64,000 nt of DNA from Maratus speciosus (taxonomy: Eukaryota > Arthropoda > Arachnida > Araneae > Salticidae). The notes under the pieces were generated by a model, which saw only the letters and a list, made by a program, of their open reading frames with translations, did no database searches and had not been told where the DNA came from. Location: contig OZ010787.1 of the NCBI GenBank assembly GCA_963932465.1, positions 16,757,936-16,821,935 of the forward strand, given 5' to 3'. Shown here one piece after another: positions 10,552 through 22,409 of the stretch (position 1 is its first letter; each line of letters begins with the position of its first letter). A program made the translations under genes and the position numbers.

Positions 10552-12284
10552 TCCAGTGGTAGAAAGTTTTGTAGCTGTCTGCGACAAGCTTTTAAAATTT
10601 CATAATCTGTCTGCAAATTTTGCATGTCATTTTAATGAATAAATAATAAATTAAACTAGGAATTTTTTTATCATTCTATTTAAAACATGGTAAGTATGAT
10701 GCATTCCCATTAATTTTGCTTATCACTTTTCATCATCTAACTTCTTGTAGAAGTTCTAAAGTGTGAAGGATAAGCAGAAGCACACATAGGCAATAACGAT
10801 GCTTTTAAAAACTATCGTAAGCTGCAGAGGCCTCAAGCGCAAAAAGCACCGAGTTTTTTCTAAAACCCTTGAATGAAATTGGTTTTTTTTTTTTAATCCT
10901 TTGACAAAATTAGTGTTTTTTTTGCGCACTTCTGATGAAATTCGCATTTTTTCCCTGACCCTTTCACGAATTTTGTGTTTTTTTCACAATCCCTTGACAA
11001 AATTCGCATTTTTTTTCCTGCGGCCTTTTGAGGAAATTATTTTTTTGTAATTCTTTGGTGAAACTCATGTTTTTTCCATGGCTTTTTGACAAATTTCGCG
11101 TTTTTCCTGCAATTTTTGGACGAAATTTGCGGGATTTGTTTTGCGATCTTTTGACAATATTCGCGTTTTTTCCACAATCCTATGACGAAATTCGCATTTG
11201 TTCCACGATTCTTTGGCAAAATTCATACTTTTCCGTGATCCTTTGACGAAATTTGTGTTTTTTCATGATCCTCTAACGTAATTCACATTTCCCACAATCT
11301 TTTGACGAAATTTGCGTTGTGTCCGCAATCTTTTGACGAAATTTGCGTTTTGTTCACGATCCTTTGCCAAAATTCGTGCTTTTTACACAATCTTTTGCCA
11401 AAATTAGTGCTTTTTATGTAATCTTTTGCTGAAATTCACACTTTATACGCGATTTTTTGCCGAAATTCACGTTTTTTACCCGATCTTTTGCCAAAATTCA
11501 CACCTTTTACCCAATCTTTTGTCGAAATTAAAGCTTTTAATGCGATCTTTTGCCAAAATTCACACTTTTTACGCGATCTTTTGCCAAAATTCACGCCTTT
11601 TACGCGATCTTTTGCCAAAATTCATGCCATTAACACGATCTTTTGCCGAAATTTGTGCTTTTTACGCAATCTTTTGCCAAAATTCACGCTTTTTATGCGA
11701 TTTTTTTGCCGAAATTCGTACTTTTCTTGCAATCTTTTGCCGAAATTCACGCTTTTACCCGATCTTTTGCTGAAATTCACGATTTTTACCCGATCTTTTG
11801 CCAAAATTCACGCTTTTAACACAATCTTTTGCCGAAATTCACACTTTTTACACAATCTTTTGCCGAAATTCACGCCTTTTACACGATCTTTTGCCAAAAT
11901 TCACACCATTAACACGATCTTTTGCTGAAATTTGTGCTTTTTACGCAATCTTTTGCCGAAATTCACGCTTTTTACGCAATCTTTTTGCCAAAATTCACGC
12001 TTTTACCCAATCTTTTCCCGAAATTCACGATTTTTACCCGATCTTTTGCCAAAATTCACGCTTTTAACGCAATCTTTTGCCGAAATTCACACTTATTACG
12101 TGATCTTTTGTCGAAATTCACACTTTTTACGCAATATTTTGCCGAAATTCGCGCTTTTTTCGCAGGAAAAAATTATCCAAAAGTTGCAGACAATTTTTTA
12201 AATTGATTTCATTAGTGCAGACAATAATTGTCTGCAAAAGATTTTTTTTGTCTGCGACTATGTCGCCGTGTTTCTGCCACTGGG
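10552..12284. mobile_element. hAT-type element filled with a minisatellite, exact 8-bp TSD
   Basis: The ends TCCAGTGGTAGAAAG and (reverse-complemented right) CCCAGTGGCAGAAAC match over 12 of the first 14 bases, and both are followed within 30 bp by GTCTGCGACA or its GTCGCAGACA form. TCAAAAAT at 10544-10551 recurs exactly at 12285-12292. About 1.3 kb of the 1.73-kb body is a 31-bp tandem repeat. No transposase is present. Confidence 0.8.
10860..12165 (+). repeat. 31-bp minisatellite, about 40 units
   Basis: The unit is close to GCGATCTTTTGCCAAAATTC followed by ACGCTTTTTAC. Units from about 11340 to 12160 are close copies; those from 10860 to 11340 are more diverged. A 31-bp period shifts the reading frame by one base per unit, so frame phase repeats every 93 bp. 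This explains overlapping low-complexity frames on both strands (for example 11426-11773, 11488-11928, 11922-12206) with recurrent PKFT, FAEIH and CQNS segments. These are not genes. Confidence 0.95.
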
Positions 12285-12292
12285 TCAAAAAT

Positions 12293-13320
12293 GAGTAAAA
12301 GATTAAAACTTACTAATTGAATCAGCTTTTCATTGTTTGCCAGATACCTGAAAGTTAAAAGAAAATAATTTAAAACTCAGATTAGTGAATTTGGACATTA
12401 CATGCTAAATTTAACAGACATAAGAAAGGCAAAAATAAAAATATAAAAATCATACATTTTTTCCCCTCTTACTGTCTAATGTAAGAACTAAATAACGGTA
12501 TGGGAAAATTATATTACTCTGGATTTTTTTTAATTGATTTATTGTTATAATGAATGGTTAATTATTATACAAATAAATTTCACTGAATGCTTAGATTAAA
12601 ATCCAGCATACCAATACTAACAATTTTTTAACATAGCAATGTAAGTTTCCTTTGTTTCAACTGTATTTTTATTATTTTTCTGTTACTTAATGTTTTATTA
12701 ATTATTATATTTCTATTTTAATGAATAATTCTTCAGTTTACTGCTTACATTCTTACTAAAATTTGATATGTTTAGATTAATTCAAAACTATCTTTCATCA
12801 TAGCATTTACAGCTAATAAATATAGAAAATTTTACTTCGGAATTTTTTTGCAATCATTCTTCACCATTAACTATGAATTGCAATAGAAATAAAGGACAAT
12901 TTACACATAAAGTTCATACTTTTAAAGTGTTAAAAACCCTATATGGAATAAAAGTTATTGTTTAGAAAAAAGTATAAAATATTTAAAATTCAATTTTTTC
13001 CAAAAGAACTATCAATGTATAAAGTTGATTTTGAAAATTTCAAACGAATGAATGAATGTTCCATCACATTAATTAGATTTTAAGTTCTGAAAGAAAGAGT
13101 GGTACTTTTGGTTTATAGCAGGCTTTCAATAATAAATTGCCAAGTGACAGAGATAAATCGCCTAGTTAGGTGTAAAATCTCCCAAAAGAAGCAGTCATGT
13201 TTATATTATCATCATATTAATTTTTCTTTGATCTTCCAGAATACACTTCACATATTTTTTTGTTCTTTAAATTGTAAGTTGCATTGCTTTTTCTTTAACT
13301 TCCTACATTTATTTTTATAA
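12293..13320. other. AT-rich interval, no gene seen
   Basis: Nothing beyond A/T runs and short chance frames such as 13099-13320 could be recognised. Confidence 0.45.
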
Positions 13321-13359
13321 ATTTGCAAACAATTTTTGATTTATAGAGTACTGAGATAG

Positions 13360-14195
13360 ATGCAACCTCCTTTTTTCAAAGATGAGGGAGGGCTTTTACC
13401 CAGCAAACAAGTATGCAAAAATGGTCCTCAATATGAAACTGTATGTTACCAATGATCAAGCTATATGGAGATGCAACATAAAAGGTGAAAAAAAAAGGTA
13501 TCTGTGTTGGAAATTGGTTTATTGGTTCGAGAATACTGTTCGTAACTGCCTTAAGGTTTATGTACTGTAGGGCAGAGGAATTAACATCAATAAAATGGTG
13601 TAAGAAACAGCCACATACGAGATAAATGCAACAGTTGATTCGAATAGTAACATGAGAAAAGTGTGTTCGCTACACCTAATAAGATGATTTAATGAAAAAT
13701 TTGGTGGTCCAAATAAAATTGTCAAGATCAATGAAAATCTGTTTGTACATCAGAAAAAAGCCACAGCAGCAGGATACTATCACAGCAATGCATTTTTGGA
13801 AGCATATACTGGGAAAAGGGCAAATGCTTTCTCAATTCAAATCCAAAATAGAAATGCTAGTATGCTGATGCAAACAATTTGTGAACATGTAGCAAATAGA
13901 TCAACAATCTACACTAACTGCTGGAAAGGATACAATTCAGAGGGGCTAGAAAAAGTGTTACAATCACTTTCTTGTGAACCATAAACACAATTTTGTTGAT
14001 CCAACAATGGGTTTTCATACACAACATGCTGAAAGAATATGGGGCTCTGCTAGATGGTACAGTAAATAACAACAAGGCACTGCACGCCACCATCTTGAAT
14101 CATATCTTACAGAATTTATATGGAGAAAATACATAGAGGAAAAATGTTTTTGATGAATTGTTAAAAGCAATTTCAGAAATATGGCCTATAATGTA
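13360..14195 (+). pseudogene. Dead Merlin-superfamily transposase (ISXO2-like DDE domain)
   Basis: Merlin elements are eukaryotic relatives of bacterial IS1016/IS1595 transposons. A broken N-terminal zinc-ribbon-like part (KLYVTNDQAIWRCNIKGEKK, frame 13382-13570) is followed, in other frames, by FNEKFGGPNKIVKINENLFV (about 13690-13750), KATAAGYYHSNAFLEAYTGK, FSIQIQNRNASMLMQTI, STIYTNCWKGYNSEGLEKV (to 13960), and then FVDPTMGFHTQHAERIWGSA (about 13995-14050). These match the family blocks GGP.KIV.IDE, WV.G...R.TG..F, II.D.WK.Y and F.DP.TG.HTN.IE..W. The first catalytic Asp is replaced by Asn (KINEN for the usual IDE), and TNCW stands where SDCW is usual. Several stops interrupt it. Terminal repeats were not found. 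Confidence 0.88.
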
Positions 14196-14199
14196 AGGT

Positions 14200-15638
14200 G
14201 TAATATTAAAAAGTTGTTATTTTTGTGAAACATTGCAAGTAATTGTTATGAATTTGTTAAGAAACATTGTAATATATTATTATTAATATCAAATATTATA
14301 CTATTTAATGCAAAGGTATTTATTTTTACAGCTCTATTATATATGCATGCTCCATCTGTGCTTCACGAGCTTGGAAAAATTGACTGCAACTTGGCATAAT
14401 CATAATTATAGAGGCCACTATAACACAAAAGTACCAAAAAAGAAACTTTAACACTATATCTAACAGTGTCAAATGACACCATTCAAGATTTTTATTTATG
14501 GTTATTTTATTTGTAATTTTTAAACTAAGACAATAATAATAAGTCAAGTATTCAATACTTTAAAATGGATTTTATGATTATTTTAATTTAAAAATTGCAT
14601 ATAAAATAACCATAAAACAAGTTAATTGAAAATATATTGTAAGACCTTTTTGTCAAATAAAGCAATAATTGTTAAATAAGGTAAAAGCACCAATAGTCAG
14701 TCTAGCAACAATCCAATATAAATGTCTAATTAAAGAAAAACATCCAAATATGAAAACATTCATGATTCTTTGCTGATGGCTGATGACTTACAAAAGGTAA
14801 CTTCACATTAGAAAATAATAATATTTCATTTCAAAATAAAAATAAACTATTTATGAAGCATTTTATTGCATTGTAATTCACTTCTGGAGCATGGTTAAAC
14901 ATAGAAGCACTTACTTATCACTTTTCAAAGACATTTTATTTAAAAGTTTACAGCCTCCCAGAATTAATAACTATAATTCAGATATTTAAACTATGGTAAG
15001 TATATGTAGTTAAAATCATAATAATGTAAACAAGGCTGATTTGTGCTTTCTGAGTACAGAAATCCACCTCATTCCTTCTTCATTTCTCCATTAACTGCTC
15101 ACCTTACCAATTTTTTTGAAAAAAAAAACAGCAAAAAATCATAACTTTTTTTTGCAATGACATCATTGCATTTCGTATCACAAAACTTGGAAAACTGCCA
15201 ATCAAATATTACATAATAATTTATTATATTACATAAGAATGTTTTCTTTCTCTTTAAGCTTCAGGTCGGGTAAAAACATGATAAAACAAATCGTAGTGAC
15301 AAATTATGCCACGTCCGAGTTTTCTTGGGATAATAATTAATTGTCATACATACGAACTCAAGATAAATCGGGATAATAAGGGAAGCGGTTAGAATAATAA
15401 AATCAAAACATTAATGTCCCTGGATATAATTCATTCGTCATGAAAAAATGAAGTATAAACCATTAATTGCAGCAATCACTGTAGCCAGGGGACTACTGTA
15501 CTTCAAACAAATAGAAAGTTTTATGATTAATTCACAAGTGGGAACAGATGTCTTAATAGTCTGCATCTTATATTGTTCAATGCTATTTTGGAAATCATGC
15601 CAACATGGCTTTCTGAAATGGACCTCAAATTCAATCTG
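14200..15638. other. Gene-free AT-rich interval
   Basis: No family motif was recognised. TTAACACTATATCTAACAGT at about 14446 resembles a TTAA-element end, but no partner end was found. Confidence 0.45.
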
Positions 15639-15728
15639 GGTTGTTGTTTATGACAGCCGATTATCTACACAAGGGATATAGGCCCAAAAGGGAGGAGGGG
15701 TCTTTCTAAGGGTACCTAACCTGTATAA
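15639..15728 (-). mobile_element. 5'-truncated copy of the tRNA-derived SINE
   Basis: The complement ends in ...GGCTGTCATAAACAACAACC, and the body matches the SINE at 53131-53376 (TTTATGACAGCCGATTATCT, GATATAGGCCC, TCTTTCTAAGGGTACCTAAC). Only the 3' body is present; the tRNA-like head is missing. It lies alone in AT-rich sequence. Confidence 0.8.
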
Positions 15729-15739
15729 ATTAAATCTGG

Positions 15740-16610
15740 AAAAAATCTCAGTTTCCGAGGTCAATCCATTTCAAAACTTGGACTATTTATACATAAATTA
15801 AATGAGTGCCAGATACATATTTAAAAACAACCACTATTAGAAAAGTCTTTCTGCCATTCAGGAAAAAATCATCCCACTTGACATTTTTATAACACATCTT
15901 TTTGAATGAAATATTATCTTGTCAGGGCTGGTATCAATGCCTCCTCTCCCGAAATCTCTGCCTGCTCAGTATTTTAGTAGTTTTAAAACAGATGGGTGCA
16001 AAAGAATTATTGAGTTTTCAAAACTAAACCAAAACTGATGATACAATGAAAACACAATATTAATATAGAACAGTAAACAGATATTCTTACACTAATACGA
16101 AAAAAATGCCTTTATACATCCAAAAATACTTGTGAAAAGCTAGTTTGGTAAACAAATGCATCTTGATTGTTAGATATCTCGAATACTCACTTATAAAATT
16201 CATGTAAAATAAGTAATCCAAGAGTATTGAGTTGAATATTCCCGCAAATCATATCCACCAAAACAAAATAATCCATACCATTAGAAGAATTTTAAATTAG
16301 AAGCTGCCATTCATCTCATCATGGTCTTTGTATGTGCAAAAGTATACAGTACATACAAAACACATAAAAAAAAAAAAAGCTATAGATCATGCCAGAAGTG
16401 ACATCCCCAAAGGTCTCAGATATTTTGTTTTATGCATGCTTCAACAAAAATCTCTCTTCTCTTCCAGAAACAAGAGGAGAGAGAAAGAGAAGAAAAGGTT
16501 GCCAGACTAAGGAATTACCAGAAAACTGCATATCGGCAATATTTTCAAGTTGACTTTTTATTAAATGTAAAATTTTAACCTTTTTCTGCAACCAGATAAG
16601 ATTCTAGTAC
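15740..16610. other. No gene seen
   Basis: Short frames only (16328-16510 is Lys/Arg-rich low-complexity coding of an A/G-rich stretch). No repeat partner was found. Confidence 0.4.
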
Positions 16611-17201
16611 TACAGTAGACTGACTCCCTTAAATCTGAGACCCTAAAATCCTCAAATGCCTAAAATTGCATATTTTTTCAGATGTAAACAGTGAAACTTA
16701 CAGTTAAGTTGCAGAAACAAAATTCAAGACAGTGCTCAAATAAGCTGCGATCATAATATTTTTTAACTATTTTTTTTATAATGATGCAATCTAGGCTATT
16801 ACAGCTGATTAATTACTAAATAAAATTACGTTACTTTTGATTTTGATGTAAATTAGCATATCTATAGCAAAAATTTGTGATATTGTAGGTCCTGCAGAAT
16901 ATTCACAAGTGCAAACTGTAACCGAATTGTTTACTTTTCTTGCATTCGTTTCTCCATTTTTCGATTTTTATTTATCAATATTACATATGCATTTTAATAT
17001 TAATTCTGGTTAATATGACTGAACTCATGCTTTTTTTAATGAAGAAAATGTGAATTTATTTCCAAAAAAATGAAGCTAATATCAATGGCAATCCCCAACT
17101 TTTTTCCAAGACATTTTTCAATCAATCAAGCTTTTTTGTTTATTAAATCTGGATAAACATGACATAAAAGTTTGTTATTTTACGATTATGGTGTAACTTA
17201 T

Positions 17202-19714
17202 TAGTGAAGCAATGAATATTCCGTTGATATTCAGTCTATTCGGCTTGAAAGTCAAATATTTGGTTTGGCCGAATAATACAGTATTTGACGGAATAGCTCA
17301 GCCGAATACTAAATCAAAATCATTTATATTTATAATAAACAATATCAATTGATGTTATTTTACATAACATACCTATAGGTTTATATTTGTGCTACACATT
17401 AAAGACGTGTTTATTAAATTTATAATACAATTTTATTTCAAATATTAAATATAAATTAAATAATCTTTTGAATTTTCTTAACATGCAATACATGAAAAAT
17501 AATCTCATTTAAAATTTTCAAGTAAATTTATTAATTTGAATTTTATCGAAGTTCTTCTCTATAAGACTTCTTTATAAATGAAACCACTTTATTGGAGAAC
17601 GTTTCAGAAAACTTTAAATGAATACTGTAAATAATAGATTAATAAATTAGCTTTGAACTTTGCTTTAACAACAGCCATTAATGACTCACAAATCTGTTTC
17701 CTTGTTGACATAATAAACAGAGTCCACACGTAAAACCAGAGTCGAAGTTAAAGACTATCGAACTCCTATCAGTAAATTCGTGAACGGCTGAAACTTTAAA
17801 GCAAGAACAAGTAAAATATTACTTAGTTGAAAGGAAACAGGACGTAAAATACACTCGAAACTCCAATAAAACAACCACTGTTAAGATACGAAAACAAGAA
17901 AAGAACAAGAGGTGAAGGGGAAGGAAATTACATCTGTATCTATATCTGCCAGACGTTCAAATAAGATCTCATTACGCAATTCAAAGAGCAGCAGCAGATG
18001 ATTCTAGAATGGAAACATCGTGACGAAAGATCGTACAGCCGATGTGCCATAGACTAAAACAAACGACGCCATCTGGCGGCGGTCGCGGAACTATTGATAT
18101 TCGAACGAAATGCATGCTCTTGATTGCATGGATGACAGCAGTTGGAAAACGAAAATACGTCCAGCAAAGAAATAAAGTAAAGGGATTTAAAGACAGGATA
18201 ACAGAAGTAGATAAAAGGTAAGTGAAGTAATGGTTGACTTTATATTGTTAATAAAAGATATTTAAAGACTGTTAAGAGGCTACTTCAGTCAGGCGAAAAG
18301 ACCCGCTCACTAATGCTAATCCTATGGAAGAAATTTATAAAGATATCTCGGCTGCATTTCAATATTTTTAAATGATTTCTTTTGCATTGAATAGCTGAGA
18401 TCGATCTGTATGCAGGTCGTTTTTTACTTTTTCGATTTTCATTGCAGATTTTTTTTATGAGGATGTTTTCACTTTCGAAACCGGTTCAGAAAATGAAAGT
18501 GTCCCCATAAAAAATATCACTGAACAAAATCGAAAAAGTAAAAAACAACTTTTATACAAATCGATCTCAGCTGTCTAATGCAAAAAAAATCATTTAAAAA
18601 TATTGAAATGCAACCGAGATAGCTTTATAAATTTCTTCCATAGGATTAGCATTAGCGATCGAGTCTTTTAACTTGACCGAAGTAGCCTCTTAAATAAAGA
18701 AATATAGTGAAATGTAGAAGAGATATTTCTGGACAGTGATAAGATAGGAATAAGGTATTTACACCTATCAATCACCAAGTTAAATACAGCTTTTTTCATG
18801 GAAATATGCATCTCTATTTTGATTACATCTAATTAACAAACTGGTTAATTCTTTTTCCTACCGGATGCAAGCAGATTTCAACAACTTATTTCAATATTTC
18901 GGCTTTTCGCCACATGTTTGCTCTTCAGAAAAAATATATTCATCAGAATTCCACATGCATTTTCAAATAATTTATTCCTTTTTTTTACACCGGATGCAAG
19001 CAGATTTTAAGGACATTACAGCATCTTCAATATTTTGACTCCTACCACATACTCAGCAGTTAGATCATTTTTCTTCAAGAGATACTATTCAATCCGGCGA
19101 AATACACTCACAGCTTAGATTTCAACTGTATGTAATGTGTGTAAATAACACATTTACTTATTAAATAAAATCCAAATGAGGTTTTATTGTGTTTTATTTA
19201 TTTATTTATTTTATTGTATACACCTAGCTGACGGAATTTTGATTTAGTTATTTTTTATATAAAGAAAGTAATAGTAATTTGATTGCTAATTGTGCTTATG
19301 AACATATACAAATAATACAAAAATATATTTAAAAAAATTAATGTGATAACAGATTTTGTGATTTTAAAGTAATTTCTTTAATTTTGACTGCATCCCTATA
19401 CTTATCATGAATAGTTGGCTGGTATAAAACTCCAATTTATAGAAAAATATGTATATATACAACGATTATAGTTAATGTAGATGTCAAGAAAGTTAGAAAC
19501 ATTATAGTGACCACTAATGAAACTAAGTCTACCGGCCACTGGCTACTAACACAATTTCCCAGTTTTCACCTATATCTTTAAGACTGAGTATGTTTAATAA
19601 GAACTGTTTGAAGATATCAATGTATAGTATTTTGGTTTAAATGAGAATTTATGAATTACTGTTTAGTAGCCAAATATTCGGTATTCAGCCAAACCACTAT
19701 CAGTTGCATCACTA
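17202..19714. mobile_element. hAT-type element nested in the Tigger element
   Basis: The left end TAGTGAAGCAATGA and right end, reverse-complemented, TAGTGATGCAACTGA are flanked by TAACTTAT (17194-17201) and TAAATTAT (19715-19722), 7 of 8 bases identical. Both ends carry TATTCGG/TTGGCCGAATA-type subterminal text. No transposase was recognised. A donor-like AAAAGGTAAGTGAAGT at about 18214-18229 could be a remnant exon edge. It contains the palindromic MITE at 18276-18689. Confidence 0.7.
18276..18689. mobile_element. Palindromic TTAA-flanked MITE, copy 1
   Basis: The two halves are reverse complements over almost the whole 414 bp: GAGGCTACTTCAGTCAGG at the left against GAGGCTACTTCGGTCAAG read from the right. 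TTAA flanks it at 18272-18275 and 18690-18693. Shared inner landmarks with copy 2 (42790-43137) include CTAATGCTAATCCTATGG near each end and ACCGGTTC...GAAAATGAAAGTGTC in the middle. The single strand would fold into one long hairpin. Confidence 0.85.
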
Positions 19715-19906
19715 TAAATTATATTCTTATCTAAGTCAAAAATACGGTACAACAGTAGCTTTTCACAATACCTGTAGTTGTAACTGTTGAAGTTGTTTGT
19801 TTATGTTTACCTTTTTGCATTTGTTTAGGCTTACATATATAATGATTTTTATTTTATCATGATTTCGAACGTAATTCTGCCTAATATGGCGATTCCAATA
19901 TTTCTG

Positions 19907-20017
19907 ATGAAAAAAGACAGGGGAAGAAAACACGTTAGATTGACAATAATCCAAAAAGTAGAAATCATGAAAAGGTGGATTCTGCTTTTAAAGCTAAATT
20001 TTTGTTATTTTATATAA
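19907..20017 (+). pseudogene. N-terminal fragment of a pogo/Tigger transposase (CENP-B-type HTH)
   Basis: The frame from ATG at 19907 reads MKKDRGRKHVRLTIIQKVEI and then MKRW. This matches the start of the CENP-B N-terminal helix-turn-helix of Tigger-type transposases (KR+.LTL.QKLEII+). It then runs into AT-rich text and stops after 36 codons. In full-length relatives this domain binds the terminal repeats and precedes a DDE domain, which is absent here. Its position just inside the right part of the Tigger element fits an internally deleted copy. Confidence 0.6.
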
Positions 20018-20218
20018 TTATTAAATTATTTTAATATTTTACTTAATTATTTTAATAATTTACTTTATTTTAAGCATTCATTATAATTTTCTATGCTTAA
20101 CTACATTCAAATTACTGTTTAAAAAATGTAAGCAAAACAGTAAACAGAAATCCGCAAAATTCTAAAATCTGCACAATCCCTGGTTTCACGATGTGCAGAT
20201 TTGAGGGAGTTTACTGTA

Positions 20219-21443
20219 TTCCAATCTATAGCTACAAGTGATAATATCAGTGCAGAAAATCACTGTAAGTGCAAACAAGACTTTATTCTGTTTCATTCAT
20301 ATAAAAAATATCCTCTTCTAAACAGCAGCGTTGAATTTAAAAAATAAATTGAATTAACAACATTAACTTGTACATCAACAGTCACTGTAAACAAGGCTGT
20401 ACCTAGAGAGGATGGTGTGTGTCTGGGGGTGAGGGGGGGGGGGGGCATATGAGTCTGAACCCCTTCAGAAATTATATCAGTCAAGCAAAAATCATTTCTG
20501 TTGACAAAAAATTTACTTAAAACATATTATAAACTATAATATGTAACTTGTGCAAGTGCAGTACACTATATATCAAATGTTTATAATGTGTTATACCGTA
20601 TGCATTCTACATTCAACTAAAATAATTGTACACAAAATCAGTGGTTATTTTCTAACAAAATACAACATTCTCACACAGAATATTGCATAAAATTTTCAAT
20701 AAATCTCTTGTAAAAAGGATTGTGAAAAATACTCAAAGCCATAGAATGGTACAACAAATCTGCTAAAGAGGATTGATCCAGAAATGATCTCACACCGTTT
20801 ATTTTTTTTATTTTAAATTTAATTCTACATTAAGTGTTTTAATTTTTTAATATTAAGTCTTTTCCAAAGAATTTCAGATTTAGAAAATGATAGAGTACTG
20901 CTGGTGAGAAAAGGGTACATTTTAGATACTTACGGGCACTTTCTTGATTTTTAAATGCACTTTTAATATTTAAAAATTATTGCACTCTTTTTAAGACACA
21001 AGAATGCGTCAGTTTTTACTATGAAAGTAAACTTTTTAGTACAAAAGGCAGAAGGGGCACAGTTGTCTTTTTTTCGAGGGGCAAAAAGTGTGCTATTTTT
21101 TAAATCAAAAAGCAGGCAGGTTGCAGCACGCATATTCACAATACCTACAAGGTTCAGATTCGACATTGGTATTTTTCACTATATTTTTCTGGCATGAAAT
21201 TTCTAATATTCTGAAATCCTTATGGTGATTGGTATTTCATAAAAGCATGGAATTATTATTTAAACCATTCAGGGTTTTGTGTCCTAATAAGGAAACATGT
21301 TTTTTTCTTGAGTATTACTTTGCCAACAACTAGTTTTGTTATTATCTCCATGTAGTATCTTAATCTTAAGATAATAAATCTCCAGACAGTATCTTAATTT
21401 TAATAATATTATAAATGTGAAAATGTTTGGCTGACTTTATGAT
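20219..21443. other. No gene seen; one possible transposon-end fragment
   Basis: Around 20395-20460 a G-run and AAGGCTGTACCTAGAGAGG resemble the G-rich ends of several invertebrate DNA transposons, but no partner end or TSD was found. The rest is AT-rich without motifs. Confidence 0.35.
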
Positions 21444-21445
21444 TA

Positions 21446-22135
21446 CAGTACAGCCCCGATTATCCGCGGAATTGGGTGGCAAGGGCACTGCGGATAACAC
21501 GAAAAAGACTGAAAATGGGGTGCAAACACGAAAAAAAAAGAAACTTCAACATAAAAACTAGGTTTTAGTGTAGAAAAAACATAAAACATTTAAAATACAT
21601 GCATATGCACAGTACAGCAGAAACCTTTGCTTTATGTCTAAATCACTAAAATAAAGAACAGTAAACAAGACACAATGCCATACATATTGTACAAAAAGAG
21701 TTGAGTTACACCTTTTTTTAAAAAAATTAGTCTGTTTCTTTTGCTTCTTGCTTTAGAAACACATTTTTTTTTTTTTAAATCTAAATTGTAAACTATTGTT
21801 TTTCTTTTAGTATGGAATAATTTTTATCTTAAAAATGAAGCTATTCTTGATATGCTCTCCTGGAATTTATCATAATAGTCTTATTTAATTGTTAAATATT
21901 TTAATTGCTGTGTTTACGTTTTGTTAATAAAATCAAGAAAAGACATCAAGACTTTATATTTGATATTTCAAACATGGCAACCGAATCTAGAAATATTCTT
22001 CTATTACTTTTGAATGCATGAATTTTTCTGTTTATATTTATTAGTAGGGCTTATTGTATTTTCCTTGCTGTTGGCTTGAATTTAAAAAATTTGCTTCATG
22101 GATAAACTGCACCGCGGATAATCGGGGCTTTACTG
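21446..22135. mobile_element. Tigger-type MITE, 690 bp
   Basis: The left end CAGTACAGCCCCGATTATCC and right end, reverse-complemented, CAGTAAAGCCCCGATTATCC differ at one base in 20, and GCGG follows in both. TA flanks each side (21444-21445, 22136-22137). This CAGT...CCCCGATTATCCGCGG end is typical of pogo/Tigger elements. There is no transposase. Confidence 0.9.
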
Positions 22136-22186
22136 TATATTCGTAGTTATTATATTTTTATGATTATATTTATATTTGGTGATATT

Positions 22187-22402
22187 TGTGACAGCCAATT
22201 ATCAACTCGAGGGATATGGGCCCGAAAGGGAGGGGGGTGCCCTTTCTAAGGGAATCTAACCCGTATTTATGCAAGGAAATCCAAGGTTCGAAGAAAACCA
22301 CGAAAACTCTGAACGATTAGGCCGACAGGCATGATTGGGTTCGAACACAGCACCTCCCGTCTACCAGCTTTGAGAGCAGAACCTCTCGACTACTGGTGGG
22401 TC
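22187..22402 (-). mobile_element. tRNA-derived SINE, near full length
   Basis: Reading the complement, a tRNA-like head with a B-box-like GTGTTCGAACCCAATCA (about 22335-22351) leads into a body shared with 53131-53376. The A box is degenerate and the (AACC)n tail is missing. Flanking TATTTGGTGAT and CATTTGGGTGAT may be a diverged TSD. It lies 50 bp from the Tigger MITE. Confidence 0.8.
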
Positions 22403-22409
22403 CATATTC

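Larger units (their letters stand above)
16613..20216 (+). mobile_element. pogo/Tigger-type transposon split by nested insertions
   Basis: The left end is CAGTAGACTGACTCCCTTAA and the right end, reverse-complemented, CAGTAAACTCCCTCAAATCT, each flanked by TA (16611-16612, 20217-20218). A 780-bp relative at 31787-32566 shares the ends and interior landmarks (for example AATTAGCATATCTATA at about 16851 and 32012, TAAGCATTCATTATAATTT near the right ends). Of the 3.6 kb here, 2.5 kb is a later hAT insertion. The start of a pogo-like transposase survives at 19907. Confidence 0.88.

Noticed and set aside
11426..12206. Long overlapping open frames on both strands with repeated PKFT, FAEIH and CQNS segments
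   Set aside because: They are translations of the 31-bp minisatellite, whose period rotates the frame each unit. There are no plausible start context, splice signals or domains.
14446..14490. TTAACACTATATCTAACAGT as a TTAA-element end related to 5674-7623
   Set aside because: Similarity is limited to CACTA and a GTCA..TGACACC-like segment, and no partner end was found.
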